Assembly (NCBI RefSeq): GCF_029714365.1
Contig: NZ_CP121659.1
Coordinates: 3,495,001 to 3,559,000 of the forward strand
Origin: Sinorhizobium terangae
GTDB lineage: Bacteria; Pseudomonadota; Alphaproteobacteria; Rhizobiales; Rhizobiaceae
Direction: 5' to 3'
DNA length: 64,000 nt
This document shows, one piece after another, positions 51,176-62,812 of the stretch. Numbering within the stretch: position 1 is the stretch's first letter; each line of letters opens with the position of its first letter. The notes under the pieces are model-generated. The model was not told the origin of the DNA, did no database searches, and was given only the letters and a program-made list of their open reading frames with translations. A program made the translations under genes and the position numbers.

Positions 51176-51997
51176 GTGGAGAACCGAAAAAACTATTTCC
51201 ACCTGCACCTCGTCTCCGATTCGACGGGCGAGACGCTGATTGCGGCGGGACGTGCTGCCGCGGCGCAATTCCAGTCGTCGCATGCGCTGGAGCACGTCTA
51301 TCCGCTGATCCGAAACCGTAAGCAGCTCATGCAGGTGCTGGAAGCGATCGACGGCGCTCCGGGCATCGTCCTCTATACGATCGTCGACCGCGAGCTCGCC
51401 GATGTCATCGATCAGCGCTGCCGCGAGATCGGTGTCCCCTGTGTCTCGGTCCTCGATCCGATCATAGACCTGTTTCAATCCTATCTCGGCTCACCCTCCC
51501 GCCGCCGGTCGGGCGCGCAGCACGTCATGGACGCGGAATACTTCGCCCGGATCGAGGCCCTGAACTTCAGCATGGACCATGACGACGGCCAGATGCCCGC
51601 GGATTTCGATGAGGCCGACGTCGTGCTCGTCGGCATAAGTCGGACATCGAAGACTCCGACGAGCATCTATCTAGCCAATCGCGGCATCAAGACGGCAAAC
51701 ATCCCGATCGTGCCTGGCGTGCCGCTGCCGGACGGTCTTCTCAGCGCGACAAAGCCGCTGGTCGTCGGGCTCATCGCGACAGCGGACAGGATCGCCCAGG
51801 TGCGCCAGCACCGGCTGCTCGGGACAACCCAGACCTTCCACGGCGCAGACTATACCGACCGGGCCTCGATCGCCGAAGAGCTGAAATATGCCCGCTCGCT
51901 CTGTGCGCGCAACAATTGGCCAATGATCGACGTTACGCGCCGCTCGATCGAGGAAACCGCCGCGGCGATCGTTGCCCTGCGTCCGCGGCTCAGATAG
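51176..51997 (+). CDS. ppsR: Pyruvate, phosphate dikinase / PEP synthase regulatory protein
   Basis: 273 residues (DUF299/PPSR family), GTG start with CGGAGA upstream. Bifunctional ADP-dependent kinase and Pi-dependent phosphorylase that switches pyruvate,phosphate dikinase or PEP synthase off and on. The nucleotide loop is [18 protein letters not shown] (about 148-165); the N-terminal [14 protein letters not shown] is a family signature. In Rhizobiaceae the partner is likely PpdK. First gene right of oriC, transcribed away from it. Confidence 0.92.
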   Translation: MENRKNYFHLHLVSDSTGETLIAAGRAAAAQFQSSHALEHVYPLIRNRKQLMQVLEAIDGAPGIVLYTIVDRELADVIDQRCREIGVPCVSVLDPIIDLFQSYLGSPSRRRSGAQHVMDAEYFARIEALNFSMDHDDGQMPADFDEADVVLVGISRTSKTPTSIYLANRGIKTANIPIVPGVPLPDGLLSATKPLVVGLIATADRIAQVRQHRLLGTTQTFHGADYTDRASIAEELKYARSLCARNNWPMIDVTRRSIEETAAAIVALRPRLR

Positions 51998-52025
51998 AGC
52001 GAAGCGAAGGATCCGGGATAGAACG

Positions 52026-52625
52026 ATGACGACGACCCTTGTGTTGGCCTCCGCCAGTCCATTTCGCCGCGCCCTGTTGGAAAACGCGGGGCTTGCGTTT
52101 CAGGCGAGGGCCGCAGAGATCGATGAACGGGCACTGGAGGAACCGCTAGAAAAAGCGGGCGCTTCGCCGGTGAACGTGGCGCTGGCCTTGGCAGAGGCGA
52201 AGGCAAAGGATGTCGCCCGGCATTTCAGCGGAGCGCTCGTCATCGGTTCGGACCAGACGATGTCGCTCGGCTCGCGCGTCTATCACAAGCCCAAGGATAT
52301 GTCGGAGGCCGCCGACCACCTCCTCTCGCTGTCCGGCCAGACGCACAGTCTGAACAGCGCCATCGTTCTTGTCCGTGGCGGTGAGGTCGTCTGGCGCCAT
52401 GTTTCCTCGGCCCACATGACCGTGCGCCCGCTCAGTCGGGGCTTTGTCGAAAGACACCTTTCAAGGGTCGGCGAGAAAGCGCTTGCGAGCGTCGGCGCCT
52501 ATCAGCTCGAAGGCGAGGGCATCCAGCTCTTCGAAAAGATCGAAGGCGACTATTTTACGATTCTCGGTTTGCCGCTGCTGCCGCTGCTTTCCAAACTCCG
52601 TGACCTGGGCTCGATCGATGCGTGA
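52026..52625 (+). CDS. maf: Maf-like nucleotide pyrophosphatase
   Basis: 199 residues. Hydrolyses non-canonical or modified nucleoside triphosphates. [12 protein letters not shown] (6-17) is the family start and GSDQTMSLG holds the catalytic aspartate. Whether it belongs to the dTTP/UTP type or the YceF m7GTP type is uncertain. Its stop overlaps the aroE start by 8 bp. Confidence 0.88.
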   Translation: MTTTLVLASASPFRRALLENAGLAFQARAAEIDERALEEPLEKAGASPVNVALALAEAKAKDVARHFSGALVIGSDQTMSLGSRVYHKPKDMSEAADHLLSLSGQTHSLNSAIVLVRGGEVVWRHVSSAHMTVRPLSRGFVERHLSRVGEKALASVGAYQLEGEGIQLFEKIEGDYFTILGLPLLPLLSKLRDLGSIDA

Positions 52626-53478
52626 TTCACGTGAAACATTTGTTAACCATGCCTTCGTTACCGGATATCCGGTCAAGCATTCGCGCTCACCGCTGATCCA
52701 CGGTTACTGGCTGAAACAGCTGGGGATCGCCGGCAGCTACCGGGCCTATGAGGTCCCGCCGGAAAATTTTCCGGATTTCATGCGCCAATTGAGGAGCGGC
52801 GCTTCCGGTTTCTGCGGCGGCAATGTCACCATTCCGCACAAGGAAGCCGCATTCCGTCTTTCCGATCACCCGGACGAACTGAGCGCCGAACTCGGCGCCG
52901 CCAATACTCTCTGGGTTGAAGACGGAGAGATTTGCGCGACGAATACCGATGGGCAAGGCTTCGTCGCCAACCTCGACGAGCGCGCGCAAGGATGGGACCG
53001 GATTTCGACCGCCGTCGTTCTCGGCGCCGGCGGCGCCAGCCGCGCCGTCATCCAGGCGGTTCGCGATCGCGGCATCAAGGCAATCCACGTGGTCAACCGG
53101 ACGCCGGCCAGGGCGCAGGAACTGGCGGACCGTTTTGGCGCCGCGGTTCACGCTCACCCGCTAGGGGGCCTGTCCGAAGTGATGACCGGTGCCGGGCTTT
53201 TCATCAACACGACCTCGCTTGGCATGGATGGCGAACCGGCGCCCGAGATCGATTTCTCGATGATGGCGAAGGATGCCGTCGTCACGGACATTGTCTATGT
53301 GCCGCTGAAAACGCCGCTGCTGCGCCAGGCCGAAGCGCAGGGCTTTGCGATCGTCGATGGACTTGGCATGCTGTTGCATCAGGCGGTGCCTGGATTCGAA
53401 AGATGGTTCGGCCGTCGGCCGGTCGTCGACGACACGCTTAGGCAGCTCATCATTCGCGATATGGACAGCCACAAATGA
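52618..53478 (+). CDS. aroE: Shikimate dehydrogenase
   Basis: 286 residues. Reduces 3-dehydroshikimate with [21 protein letters not shown] (substrate site), GNVTIPHKE with the catalytic lysine, and [12 protein letters not shown] (NADP loop) are seen. The ATG overlaps maf, and the second to sixth codons are within a parS-like site (encoding DSRET), so the start region is constrained by a DNA signal. Confidence 0.95.
   Translation: MRDSRETFVNHAFVTGYPVKHSRSPLIHGYWLKQLGIAGSYRAYEVPPENFPDFMRQLRSGASGFCGGNVTIPHKEAAFRLSDHPDELSAELGAANTLWVEDGEICATNTDGQGFVANLDERAQGWDRISTAVVLGAGGASRAVIQAVRDRGIKAIHVVNRTPARAQELADRFGAAVHAHPLGGLSEVMTGAGLFINTTSLGMDGEPAPEIDFSMMAKDAVVTDIVYVPLKTPLLRQAEAQGFAIVDGLGMLLHQAVPGFERWFGRRPVVDDTLRQLIIRDMDSHK
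52624..52637. promoter_or_regulatory. parS-like ParB site at the start of aroE
   Basis: GATTCACGTGAAAC, one base off the palindrome. It is the only copy in the window on the right side of oriC, about 1.5 kb from it, and lies inside coding DNA. Confidence 0.75.
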
Positions 53479-54074
53479 TCATTGTCGGCCTCACGGGATC
53501 GATTGGAATGGGCAAGTCGACCGCGGCCCAAATGTTCCGCGAGTTCGGCGTGCCGGTGAACGATGCCGACGAAGCCGTTCACGAGCTTTATCGCGGCGAG
53601 GCAGTGGCGCCGGTCGAGGCGGCTTTTCCCGGCGTGGTAAAGGACGGCGTCATCGACCGGGCAGAGCTTTCGCGCCAGCTTCTCGCAGCGCCGGAGCGGC
53701 TTGGCGAACTGGAGCAGATCGTCCATCCGCTCGTTCGTGCGAAGGAGAGGGAATTTATTGCCGTGCACCGCGGCGCCGGTGCCCCCTTCGTGGTCCTCGA
53801 CATACCGTTGCTTTTCGAGACGAAGGCGGAAGGACGCGTCGACCAGGTCGTCGTCGTCACCTGTGCGCCCGAGATACAGCGGGAACGGGTGATGAAGCGG
53901 CCGGGAATGACAGCGGAAAAATTCGCGATGATCCTCGCGCGCCAGGTTCCCGACAGCGAAAAGCGCGCGCGGGCAGACCACATCATCGACACCAGCGACA
54001 GTTTCGACGTCACCCGAGAGCAGATCAGGGCAATCGTAGAGCAGCTACGGAAGGGCTACTGTATGATTCCTTAA
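53475..54074 (+). CDS. coaE: Dephospho-CoA kinase
   Basis: 199 residues. Last step of CoA synthesis. P-loop [12 protein letters not shown] (5-16). The ATG overlaps the aroE TGA (ATGA). The last five or so codons and the stop (GYCMIP) come from the 5' end of a two-hairpin repeat that begins at about 54057, so insertion or creation of the repeat redefined the C-terminus. Confidence 0.95.
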   Translation: MIIVGLTGSIGMGKSTAAQMFREFGVPVNDADEAVHELYRGEAVAPVEAAFPGVVKDGVIDRAELSRQLLAAPERLGELEQIVHPLVRAKEREFIAVHRGAGAPFVVLDIPLLFETKAEGRVDQVVVVTCAPEIQRERVMKRPGMTAEKFAMILARQVPDSEKRARADHIIDTSDSFDVTREQIRAIVEQLRKGYCMIP

Positions 54075-54162
54075 ATCGGAATCGATTTAAGGACAAAATC
54101 ATGCAGCAATTCAAAGTGCTACAGCGACCTTTGCGCGTCCGATTGGACGCGCGGCGCTGTAG
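54057..54162. repeat. Two-hairpin element, full-length copy
   Basis: First hairpin: CCTTAAATCG GAAT CGATTTAAGG inside near-complementary outer ends ATGATT/AATCAT. Second hairpin: GCGCGTCC GATT GGACGCGC inside CTACAGCG/CGCTGTAG. A spacer CAGCAATTCAAAGTG joins them. Nearly identical to the copy at 62623. Its start overlaps the end of coaE. Confidence 0.8.
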
Positions 54163-54178
54163 TGGATAGCAAACCGTC

Positions 54179-54213
54179 ACCCATGTCCCCGAACACATGT
54201 TACCCATGTCTCC
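54179..54213. repeat. Paired short direct repeat, possible IS end remnant
   Basis: ACCCATGTCCCC (54179-54190) and ACCCATGTCTCC (54202-54213), 23 bp apart. Such doublets resemble ends left by insertion sequences in rhizobia, but no transposase is near. Confidence 0.3.
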
Positions 54214-54259
54214 AGTACGCATAGGCGGGGAGAGGGGGACAGATGGGTGATGGCTTGTC

Positions 54260-54312
54260 CCTTCGCTCGGGGGAGCGGGGAGAAGGCGCCTCCAGGCGGA
54301 TGAGGGGGCAAT
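54260..54312. repeat. RIME-like element, partial copy
   Basis: CCCTTCGCTCGGGGGAGCGGGGAGAAGG-type stem followed by CGCCTCCAGGCGGATGAGGGGG, a diverged RIME unit in the 371-bp coaE-dnaQ gap. Everything in this gap is repeat-derived; no gene is seen. Confidence 0.55.
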
Positions 54313-54445
54313 CGCCAATTCAATGCACCTTCCGATCCGGTGCAAACCCCTGCGCCACCGCTTCAACTGCAGAAGAAATGCCGTTAAGAATGGACATCAG
54401 CTTCGGATCGATTCGCTCCGAAACGTCGTCCCAAGGGAACGCCGC

Positions 54446-55144
54446 ATGCGTGAAATCATCTTCGATACGGAAACAACCGGCCTCGACAGCCGCGACGACC
54501 GCGTAATCGAAATCGGCGGCGTCGAGCTCGAGAACCAGTTTCCGACGGGACGCACGCTGCATCTCTACATCAATCCGGGCGACCGCAAGGTTCATCCGGA
54601 TGCCTTGGCCGTTCACGGCATCACCGACGAGTTCCTGAGGGACAAGCCGAGCTTTGCCGATGTCGCCGACCAGATCCTGGATTTCTTCGGCGGCGCCCGC
54701 TGGGTGGCGCACAACGCCACCTTCGACATCAGTTTCATCAATGCGGAATTTGCCCGGTTGGGCCTTCCAGCGGTGGCCGGCGAACTGGTCACGGACACGC
54801 TGGCGCTCGCCAGGCGCAAACATCCGATGGGGCCGAATTCGCTCGATGCCCTCTGCCGCCGGTATGGCATCGACAATTCCCATCGCGCAAAACACGGCGC
54901 GCTGCTCGACTCGGAGCTGCTCGCGGAAGTCTACATCGAGATGATCGGCGGCCGGCAGGCGGCGCTGGGGCTTGTGACCAGCGTGGCCGGTGGCCGGGCG
55001 ATCGAAGCCGAGGACGGGCCGATCATCGTGCTTGAGCGACCGAGAGCCTTGCCCGCCCGGCTGACGGAGGTCGAGATCGCGGCACATGCGGCCCTTGTTG
55101 CCAAGATGGGCACAAAGGCAATCTGGTCGAAATACCAGTGCTGA
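54446..55144 (+). CDS. dnaQ: DNA polymerase III epsilon subunit (proofreading exonuclease)
   Basis: 232 residues. 3'-5' exonuclease of the DEDDh class: FDTETTG (Asp7, Glu9), NATFDISFIN and HGALLDSELL (catalytic His and Asp). The C-terminal tail after about 185 would bind the alpha subunit. The start at MREIIFD follows AAGGGAA; longer frames run into the RIME copy and are rejected. Confidence 0.96.
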   Translation: MREIIFDTETTGLDSRDDRVIEIGGVELENQFPTGRTLHLYINPGDRKVHPDALAVHGITDEFLRDKPSFADVADQILDFFGGARWVAHNATFDISFINAEFARLGLPAVAGELVTDTLALARRKHPMGPNSLDALCRRYGIDNSHRAKHGALLDSELLAEVYIEMIGGRQAALGLVTSVAGGRAIEAEDGPIIVLERPRALPARLTEVEIAAHAALVAKMGTKAIWSKYQC

Positions 55145-55147
55145 AAT

Positions 55148-55176
55148 GAAAAGCCCGGCGAAAACCGGGCCTTTTC
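55148..55176. terminator. Bidirectional terminator dnaQ/secB
   Basis: GCCCGG/CCGGGC stem with a CGAAAA loop, flanked by AAAA on the left and TTTT on the right, so it can end both dnaQ and the convergent secB transcript. Confidence 0.75.
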
Positions 55177-55257
55177 CTCAAGAGGCAAAGCAATTCCAGG
55201 AAAAGTGTGTTGCGGTTTTCCGTCCGGAATTGCGTCGTCCAAAAGTTCGATGGCCGA

Positions 55258-55761
55258 TCAGTTGGCCGTATCGTTGCTGTTGGCGACCTGGGCGCGGACC
55301 TTTTCTTCAGCCATGCGCTGCGCGAACATCTGAGCGAAGTCGATCGGGTCGATCATCAGCGGCGGGAAGCCGCCGTTGCGGGTCGCGTCGGCGACGATCT
55401 GGCGCGCAAACGGGAAGAGCAGCCGCGGGCACTCGATGAAGAGCAGCGGCAGCATGTGTTCCTGCGGGAAACCCGAAACGCGGAACACGCCGCCATAGGC
55501 CAGTTCGACGTTGAACAGGACCTTGTCGCCGTCCTTCGCCTCCGCGTTCAAGGACAGAACGACGTCGAAATCGTTCTCGGCGAGCGGATTGGCGTTGACG
55601 TTGACATTGATGTTGATCGACGGCGCACGCTCGCGAGCCTGCAGAGAACGCGGCGCACCGGGATTCTCGAAGGAAAGATCCTTGACATACTGGGCCAGGA
55701 TGTTGAGCGCGGGGCTTTGCTGCGCGCCGCCGTTGCCATTTGTTGCGGTATCAGTCGTCAT
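55258..55761 (-). CDS. secB: Protein-export chaperone SecB
   Basis: 167 residues. Tetrameric chaperone that keeps preproteins unfolded and passes them to Sec[27 protein letters not shown] and [25 protein letters not shown] are diagnostic. The start has GAGGAAA upstream; the longer open frame before it is not supported. Confidence 0.97.
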   Translation of the reverse strand: MTTDTATNGNGGAQQSPALNILAQYVKDLSFENPGAPRSLQARERAPSININVNVNANPLAENDFDVVLSLNAEAKDGDKVLFNVELAYGGVFRVSGFPQEHMLPLLFIECPRLLFPFARQIVADATRNGGFPPLMIDPIDFAQMFAQRMAEEKVRAQVANSNDTAN

Positions 55762-55966
55762 AAGAGTTTCCTCGGACTTCAAATCAGTGAGGCCATCTAT
55801 CATTTCGGACTCGGGCTTACAACCCTTGCCAACCGGGCCTCTTTGGGGAGCTGGGCAAGCGATTTTCGCGCTTTCCCGTAGCCGACCGCAGACAGAATAG
55901 ACCTGATGCCGCGTCGACTGGCTAAAAAGCGCGAGGCGCTTTCCCGCTTGCCATCGTTTTCGATTT

Positions 55967-56473
55967 CTACCGGGAGATCCGGTTCGGCGGCGAGGACCCG
56001 TCGTCATCCTTCTTCTCGCGGGAGAATTCGTCCTCGTTCAGGTCGATGACGCGGGGACCCGTGCGTTCTTCGCGTCCGCCGGGACCCCAGCGGTAGAAAC
56101 CAGTTCCTGCCGTCACTATAGTCATTCTTGTCTGCAGGAATGTGGCGACGGCACGCCTTATCGGTGGCAGGAACAAGACGAGGCAGATGATGTCGCTGAA
56201 GAAGCCCGGCACGATCAGGAGGATTGCTGCGACGAAGACCAGCGCGCCTTCGAGAACCTCGCGGCCCGGGTCACGTCCCGCCCGAGCGGATTCCTGCACG
56301 CGGCGAAACACCTCGAATCCCTGGACGCGCAGCAGCGCAATACCGACCGCACCGCTCAGGAACACGAGGAGCAGCGTCATCAGGAGTCCGGCTTCGCGAC
56401 CAACGATGACGAAGCCGGCAATTTCCGCGAGCGGCAGCCCGAGGATGACGAGCGGAATGATCAGGGAACGCAT
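55967..56473 (-). CDS. fxsA: FxsA family membrane protein
   Basis: 168 residues. Three or four membrane helices with the FxsA pattern ([31 protein letters not shown]) and a hydrophilic C-terminal tail ending in a charged stretch. E. coli FxsA eases phage T7 exclusion by F; the normal cellular role is unknown. A GTG three codons upstream is also open. It faces timA divergently and leads toward secB. Confidence 0.88.
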   Translation of the reverse strand: MRSLIIPLVILGLPLAEIAGFVIVGREAGLLMTLLLVFLSGAVGIALLRVQGFEVFRRVQESARAGRDPGREVLEGALVFVAAILLIVPGFFSDIICLVLFLPPIRRAVATFLQTRMTIVTAGTGFYRWGPGGREERTGPRVIDLNEDEFSREKKDDDGSSPPNRISR

Positions 56474-56607
56474 CGACGGCACTCGCCAGAAGTTTCGTGC
56501 AATTGGTTGGCCTCCGGTTTAAGGGTGCGACATCGCCATTTGAATGGGTTATCCTTGCGGACTATATGGGATAGTAAGAGAAAATCTAACAGCGGTTCCG
56601 GGTGGAA

Positions 56608-57312
56608 ATGGGCTCTTTCGACTTCATCACGTTTTTTTTCCTGATCGCCGCCGTGGTCATCTTTCTGCAGTTGCGCAGTGTTCTGGGGCGCCGTACCGGC
56701 AATGAACGACCGCCTTTCGATCCCTATTCGCCGCGTGAGATGAGCAAGGGCCCGGAGAGCGCCGACAATGGCAAGGTCGTGCAACTCCCGCGCCGCGAAA
56801 GCACCGTCGAAGACGAGTCTCGTTACGCAGCCATCGATGCCGTTGCCAAGGCCGGCACGCCTTTGAACGGCCAACTCAGGGCCTTGAGCGACGCCGACCG
56901 CAGCTTCAATCCGGAGGATTTCGTCAGCGGCGCCAAGATGGCCTACGAGATGATCGTGATGGCCTTCGCCGACGGCGACCGCAAGACGCTGAAGGGACTG
57001 CTGTCGCGCGAAGTCTATGAGGGCTTCGATTCCGCCATTTCCGACCGGGAGGGGAAGGGCGAGGTCGTCAAGTCGACCTTCGTCGGCATCGAGAAGGCCG
57101 ACATCACCCACGCGGAGATCAAGGACAACGAGGAAAACATCACCGTCCGGATCATCAGCCAGCTCATCTCGGCTACCTATGACAAGCAGGGCAAACTGAT
57201 CGACGGCGACGCCGACTCTGTTGCCGAAGTCAACGACCTCTGGACCTTCTCGCGTGATATCCGGTCGCGCGATCCGAACTGGAAACTGATCGCTACGGAA
57301 TCGGAAAACTGA
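56608..57312 (+). CDS. Tim44-like protein (TimA family)
   Basis: 234 residues. One N-terminal membrane helix (FDFITFFFLIAAVVIFLQL), a linker, then a Tim44-like C-terminal domain (about 90-230; FVSGAKMAYEMIVMAFADGDRKTLKGLLS). Bacterial homologues of the mitochondrial import subunit Tim44 are envelope proteins of unclear function. A GTG two codons upstream shares the frame; ATG is chosen with GGGTGG upstream. First gene of timA-mltA-smr-XRE. Confidence 0.88.
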   Translation: MGSFDFITFFFLIAAVVIFLQLRSVLGRRTGNERPPFDPYSPREMSKGPESADNGKVVQLPRRESTVEDESRYAAIDAVAKAGTPLNGQLRALSDADRSFNPEDFVSGAKMAYEMIVMAFADGDRKTLKGLLSREVYEGFDSAISDREGKGEVVKSTFVGIEKADITHAEIKDNEENITVRIISQLISATYDKQGKLIDGDADSVAEVNDLWTFSRDIRSRDPNWKLIATESEN

Positions 57313-57319
57313 GGCGAGC

Positions 57320-58426
57320 ATGGCCTTTCATTTGGAGCCGGTCGCCTTTTCCGAACTGCCCGGCTGGCAGGCGGATGATCCGACAGCCGTTATTGCCGCC
57401 CTTCTCCGCTGCCATCACCACGTCACCACGGCGAAACCCTACAAGACAGGATCGCTCGGCATTTCCGTGGCCGATCTCTTGCCCGCTTTCGAGGCCGCCC
57501 GCTCGCACGTTTCCGACGCGGCAGCGGCGCGCTCCTTTTTCGAAGAGCAGTTTCTTCCGTTCAGGATTCGGACCGGCGAGGGCGGTAGGGGGTTCGTTAC
57601 CGCTTTTTATGAGCCGGAGATCGAGGTTCGTGCCGAACCGGACGAGATTTTTCGCTTCCCCTTCTACCGTCGGCCGGCCGATCTGATCGACATCGACGAT
57701 GCGAGCCGGCCACAAGGCATGGATCCGTATTTCGCCTTCGGGCGCCTTCGTGGTGATGAGATCGAGGAATATCCGGACCGGGAGGCGATCGAGCGGGGCT
57801 TCCTCGCGGGACGCGGGCTTGAGATTGCCTATGCCCGGTCGAAGGTCGACGTCTTTTTCGTTCATGTCCAGGGTGCGGCCCGGCTCCTCTATCCGGACGG
57901 ATCGAGGCGGCGCATCACCTATGCGGCAAAGACCGGGCACCGCTTTTCCGCAATCGGTAAGCTGCTGATCGATCGCGGCGAGATCGATGCAGCGACCGTG
58001 TCGATGGCGAGCATCCGCGCCTGGCTTGCAGCGCATCCCGAAAAGGTGGACGAGATCCTGTGGCACAATCGGTCTTTCATCTTTTTCCGCGAGGCCTCGG
58101 TAGACGATGACGGCCTGGGGCCGGTTGCTGCGGCCAAGGTACCACTGGAGCCCGGGCGATCGCTCGCCGTCGATCGGCTGATCCATACCTTCGGCGTCCC
58201 CTTCTATGTTGCGAGCGACACCCTTACCCATCTCGACGGCGGACGGCCGTTTGCGCGCCTGATGCTGGCGCTCGACACTGGTTCGGCAATCGTCGGTCCC
58301 GCGCGCGGAGACATCTTCACCGGTTCCGGTGACGACGCGGGCAATCTGGCGGGATCCGTCCGCAATGCCGCGGACTTCTACATCTTCGTCCCTCGGGCGG
58401 CCGCGTCCAGATACCACCATGGCTAG
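57320..58426 (+). CDS. mltA: Membrane-bound lytic transglycosylase A family protein
   Basis: 368 residues. MltA domain (about 90-250) and 3D double-psi barrel (about 270-365), with VTAFYEPEIEV and LALDTGSAIVGPARGDIFTGSG, where the first Asp is the presumed catalytic residue. Cuts peptidoglycan with 1,6-anhydro product. The N-terminus MAFHLEPVAFSELPGW shows no signal peptide or lipobox although E. coli MltA is a lipoprotein. It starts 8 bp after timA and overlaps smr by 8 bp. Confidence 0.9.
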   Translation: MAFHLEPVAFSELPGWQADDPTAVIAALLRCHHHVTTAKPYKTGSLGISVADLLPAFEAARSHVSDAAAARSFFEEQFLPFRIRTGEGGRGFVTAFYEPEIEVRAEPDEIFRFPFYRRPADLIDIDDASRPQGMDPYFAFGRLRGDEIEEYPDREAIERGFLAGRGLEIAYARSKVDVFFVHVQGAARLLYPDGSRRRITYAAKTGHRFSAIGKLLIDRGEIDAATVSMASIRAWLAAHPEKVDEILWHNRSFIFFREASVDDDGLGPVAAAKVPLEPGRSLAVDRLIHTFGVPFYVASDTLTHLDGGRPFARLMLALDTGSAIVGPARGDIFTGSGDDAGNLAGSVRNAADFYIFVPRAAASRYHHG

Positions 58427-58982
58427 CGAAAAGAAGCTTTCGCCGGAGGATCGCATTCTTTGGGGGAAGGTCGCACGCTCGACCCGGCCAATACCTGGCC
58501 GTATCGAAAGTCTCGCGGACCTGCTTGGCGAGAGCGAAGAGGTTGCGCCCGCAGCGCCGGATTCGCCGAAGGTCGCGGCAACACCGCAAGAAAAGGCTGA
58601 GCCGGGCTTCACGCTCAGCAAAGGCAAGGCCGAGCGACGTCACCATCCGCTTGAAAGGCCGGTGAAGCGCAAGCTCGCGAAAGGCCGCGTGGCGCTCGAA
58701 GCGCGGATCGACCTGCACGGCATGATCCAGAGCGAAGCCCATGGCCTGCTCCTGCAGTTTCTCCTGAAGGCGCACGAGCGCGGCCTTCGTCACGTCCTGG
58801 TCATCACCGGCAAGGGCACGTCGCTCGGAAGCGATGGGGCGTTGAAACGGGCGGTGCCGCTCTGGTTTTCGCTCCCGGAGTTTCGTCCGCTGATCTCGTC
58901 CTATGAGCCGGCGGCGCGCAACCACGGTGGCGAGGGCGCGCTCTATGTCCGCCTGGCGCGCGCCAAGGGAAGTGCGTCATGA
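58419..58982 (+). CDS. Smr-domain protein
   Basis: 187 residues. N-terminal disordered charged part (about 1-85), then a Smr (MutS2-related) domain: RIDLHGMIQSEAHGLL and the TGKGTSLGSDGALKRAVPLWF motif. Smr domains are nucleases or nucleic-acid binders; the target is unknown. Overlaps mltA and the next gene (ATGA). Confidence 0.88.
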   Translation: MASEKKLSPEDRILWGKVARSTRPIPGRIESLADLLGESEEVAPAAPDSPKVAATPQEKAEPGFTLSKGKAERRHHPLERPVKRKLAKGRVALEARIDLHGMIQSEAHGLLLQFLLKAHERGLRHVLVITGKGTSLGSDGALKRAVPLWFSLPEFRPLISSYEPAARNHGGEGALYVRLARAKGSAS

Positions 58983-59356
58983 CGCCGTTCGGCGAAGCGA
59001 TGCGCGAGCTGCGGCGCAGAAAGGGTGTGTCACAAAAGCAGATGGCGGCGGCGATCGGTGTTTCGGCCGCCTACCTGTCGGCGCTGGAGCATGGCAAGCG
59101 CGGGCAGCCGAGCTTCGATTTTTTGCAGCGCGTCGCCGGCTATTTCAATGTGATCTGGGACGAGGCGGACGAGCTCTTCCGGATCGCCGATATTTCCGAC
59201 CCGAAGGTGGTGCTCGATACGTCCGGCCTGCCGCCCGGTCACACCGCATTTGCCAACCGGCTGAGAGGGCAGATACGCGGTTTGTCGGAGGAGACGATCC
59301 GGGCTTTGGAAGATATTTTGGAAAAAGCCACAATTCCTGATAATGACAGGGGATGA
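58979..59356 (+). CDS. XRE-family transcriptional regulator
   Basis: 125 residues. HTH_3 domain at about 5-60 (MRELRRRKGVSQKQMAAAIGVSAAYLSALEHG). The C-terminal half may dimerise. Last gene of the timA-mltA-smr unit. It may regulate this operon or the adjacent gyrB; that is speculation. Confidence 0.88.
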   Translation: MTPFGEAMRELRRRKGVSQKQMAAAIGVSAAYLSALEHGKRGQPSFDFLQRVAGYFNVIWDEADELFRIADISDPKVVLDTSGLPPGHTAFANRLRGQIRGLSEETIRALEDILEKATIPDNDRG

Positions 59357-59483
59357 AAGCCTGTTCCCGACCGCCGAGCGCGGTCCGGGATTTGGAAGCC
59401 GTGGACAAATTTCCTATAGTCCGTAAGGCCTCCGCGCTGTGATTCGCACCGAATCACGACGTCCGCAACCTGGAAAGACCTGA

Positions 59484-61925
<2,442 letters not shown>

Positions 61926-61948
61926 TGTGGTCGTCTGGCAGAAAATCG

Positions 61949-61977
61949 CCGGCGCCGAAAGGCGCCGGTTTTCTTTT
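61949..61977 (+). terminator. Intrinsic terminator of gyrB
   Basis: 8-bp GC stem CCGGCGCC GAAA GGCGCCGG with a GNRA tetraloop, then TTTTCTTTT. Confidence 0.92.
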
Positions 61978-61983
61978 GCCCGA

Positions 61984-62580
61984 TCAGTCGGCCTTGAACC
62001 GGCCTTCGAAAACGAAATCGCCAAGCGGCTTGCGCTGGCTCGGCTTTTCCCGCTCGCGCAGATCCTCCGGCAGCGTCGACGGATCGGCAAGTTTGCCGAT
62101 CGCGACCGCGGCTTCGACCCGATAGTGCTCCGGTACACCGAGTACGCGCATGGCCTTGTCCCGGTCGATCCCCGCCATCGCATGCGCGTAAAAACCGGCA
62201 AGGCGCGTCTGCAGCGCAAGCGCGAACCACGCGGCACCGGTATCGAAGGCATGGGTGTAGGCCGGTCGCATCTCGCCGGTCGACGTGAGCCTGTGGGTTT
62301 TCGATAGAATGATCACGATCGCCGAGGCTTTTTTCGCCCAGCGCTGGTTGCCTTCATCGAGAATCTCCAGGAGCGACGCAAAGTGTTCGGTGCCGCGGCG
62401 GGCATAGACGAAGCGCCAGGGCTGGTTGTTGCTCGCCGAAGGCGCCCAGCGCGCGGCCTCGAAAAGGGCGAGCAGATCCTTTTCGCTGATTTCGTCGCCG
62501 GTAAAGGCGCGCGGCGACCAGCGCTCCAGGAAGATCGAGTGGATCGGGTGGTCGGCTCTTCTATGGTTGATTTCTGTCAC
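61984..62580 (-). CDS. Nitroreductase-family FMN protein
   Basis: 198 residues from a GTG start. FMN-binding pattern RWSPRAFTGDEISEKDLLALFEAARWAPSASNNQPWRFVY at the N-terminus. NAD(P)H-dependent reductase with unknown substrate. Converges on gyrB. Confidence 0.88.
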   Translation of the reverse strand: MTEINHRRADHPIHSIFLERWSPRAFTGDEISEKDLLALFEAARWAPSASNNQPWRFVYARRGTEHFASLLEILDEGNQRWAKKASAIVIILSKTHRLTSTGEMRPAYTHAFDTGAAWFALALQTRLAGFYAHAMAGIDRDKAMRVLGVPEHYRVEAAVAIGKLADPSTLPEDLREREKPSQRKPLGDFVFEGRFKAD

Positions 62581-62622
62581 GAACGAACATCCTTATTTGC
62601 GCGTGAATCCTCTTGGGAGGTC

Positions 62623-62729
62623 CTACTGCATGATTCCTTAAATCGGAATCGATTTAAGGACAAAATCATGCAGCAAATCAAAGTGCTACAGCGACCTTTG
62701 CGCGTCCGATTTGACGCGCGGCGCTGTAG
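62623..62729. repeat. Two-hairpin element, full-length copy
   Basis: Nearly identical to the copy at 54057, differing at a handful of positions (for example GATTT instead of GATTG in the second loop). It lies upstream of the nitroreductase and PLP-decarboxylase genes, in a 232-bp divergent gap. Confidence 0.8.
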
Positions 62730-62812
62730 CGTCTCGGCCAGGAGAGCGGATTCGGCGACGCTACAAAAGTTCCAGCATCGATGGAACCGCAACATGAGTA
62801 TGGGAGGGAGCG

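Noticed and set aside
51033..51239. 68-codon frame within the origin region
   Set aside because: Overlaps the DnaA boxes and the start of ppsR in another frame, and is Arg/Ser-rich; no homologue.
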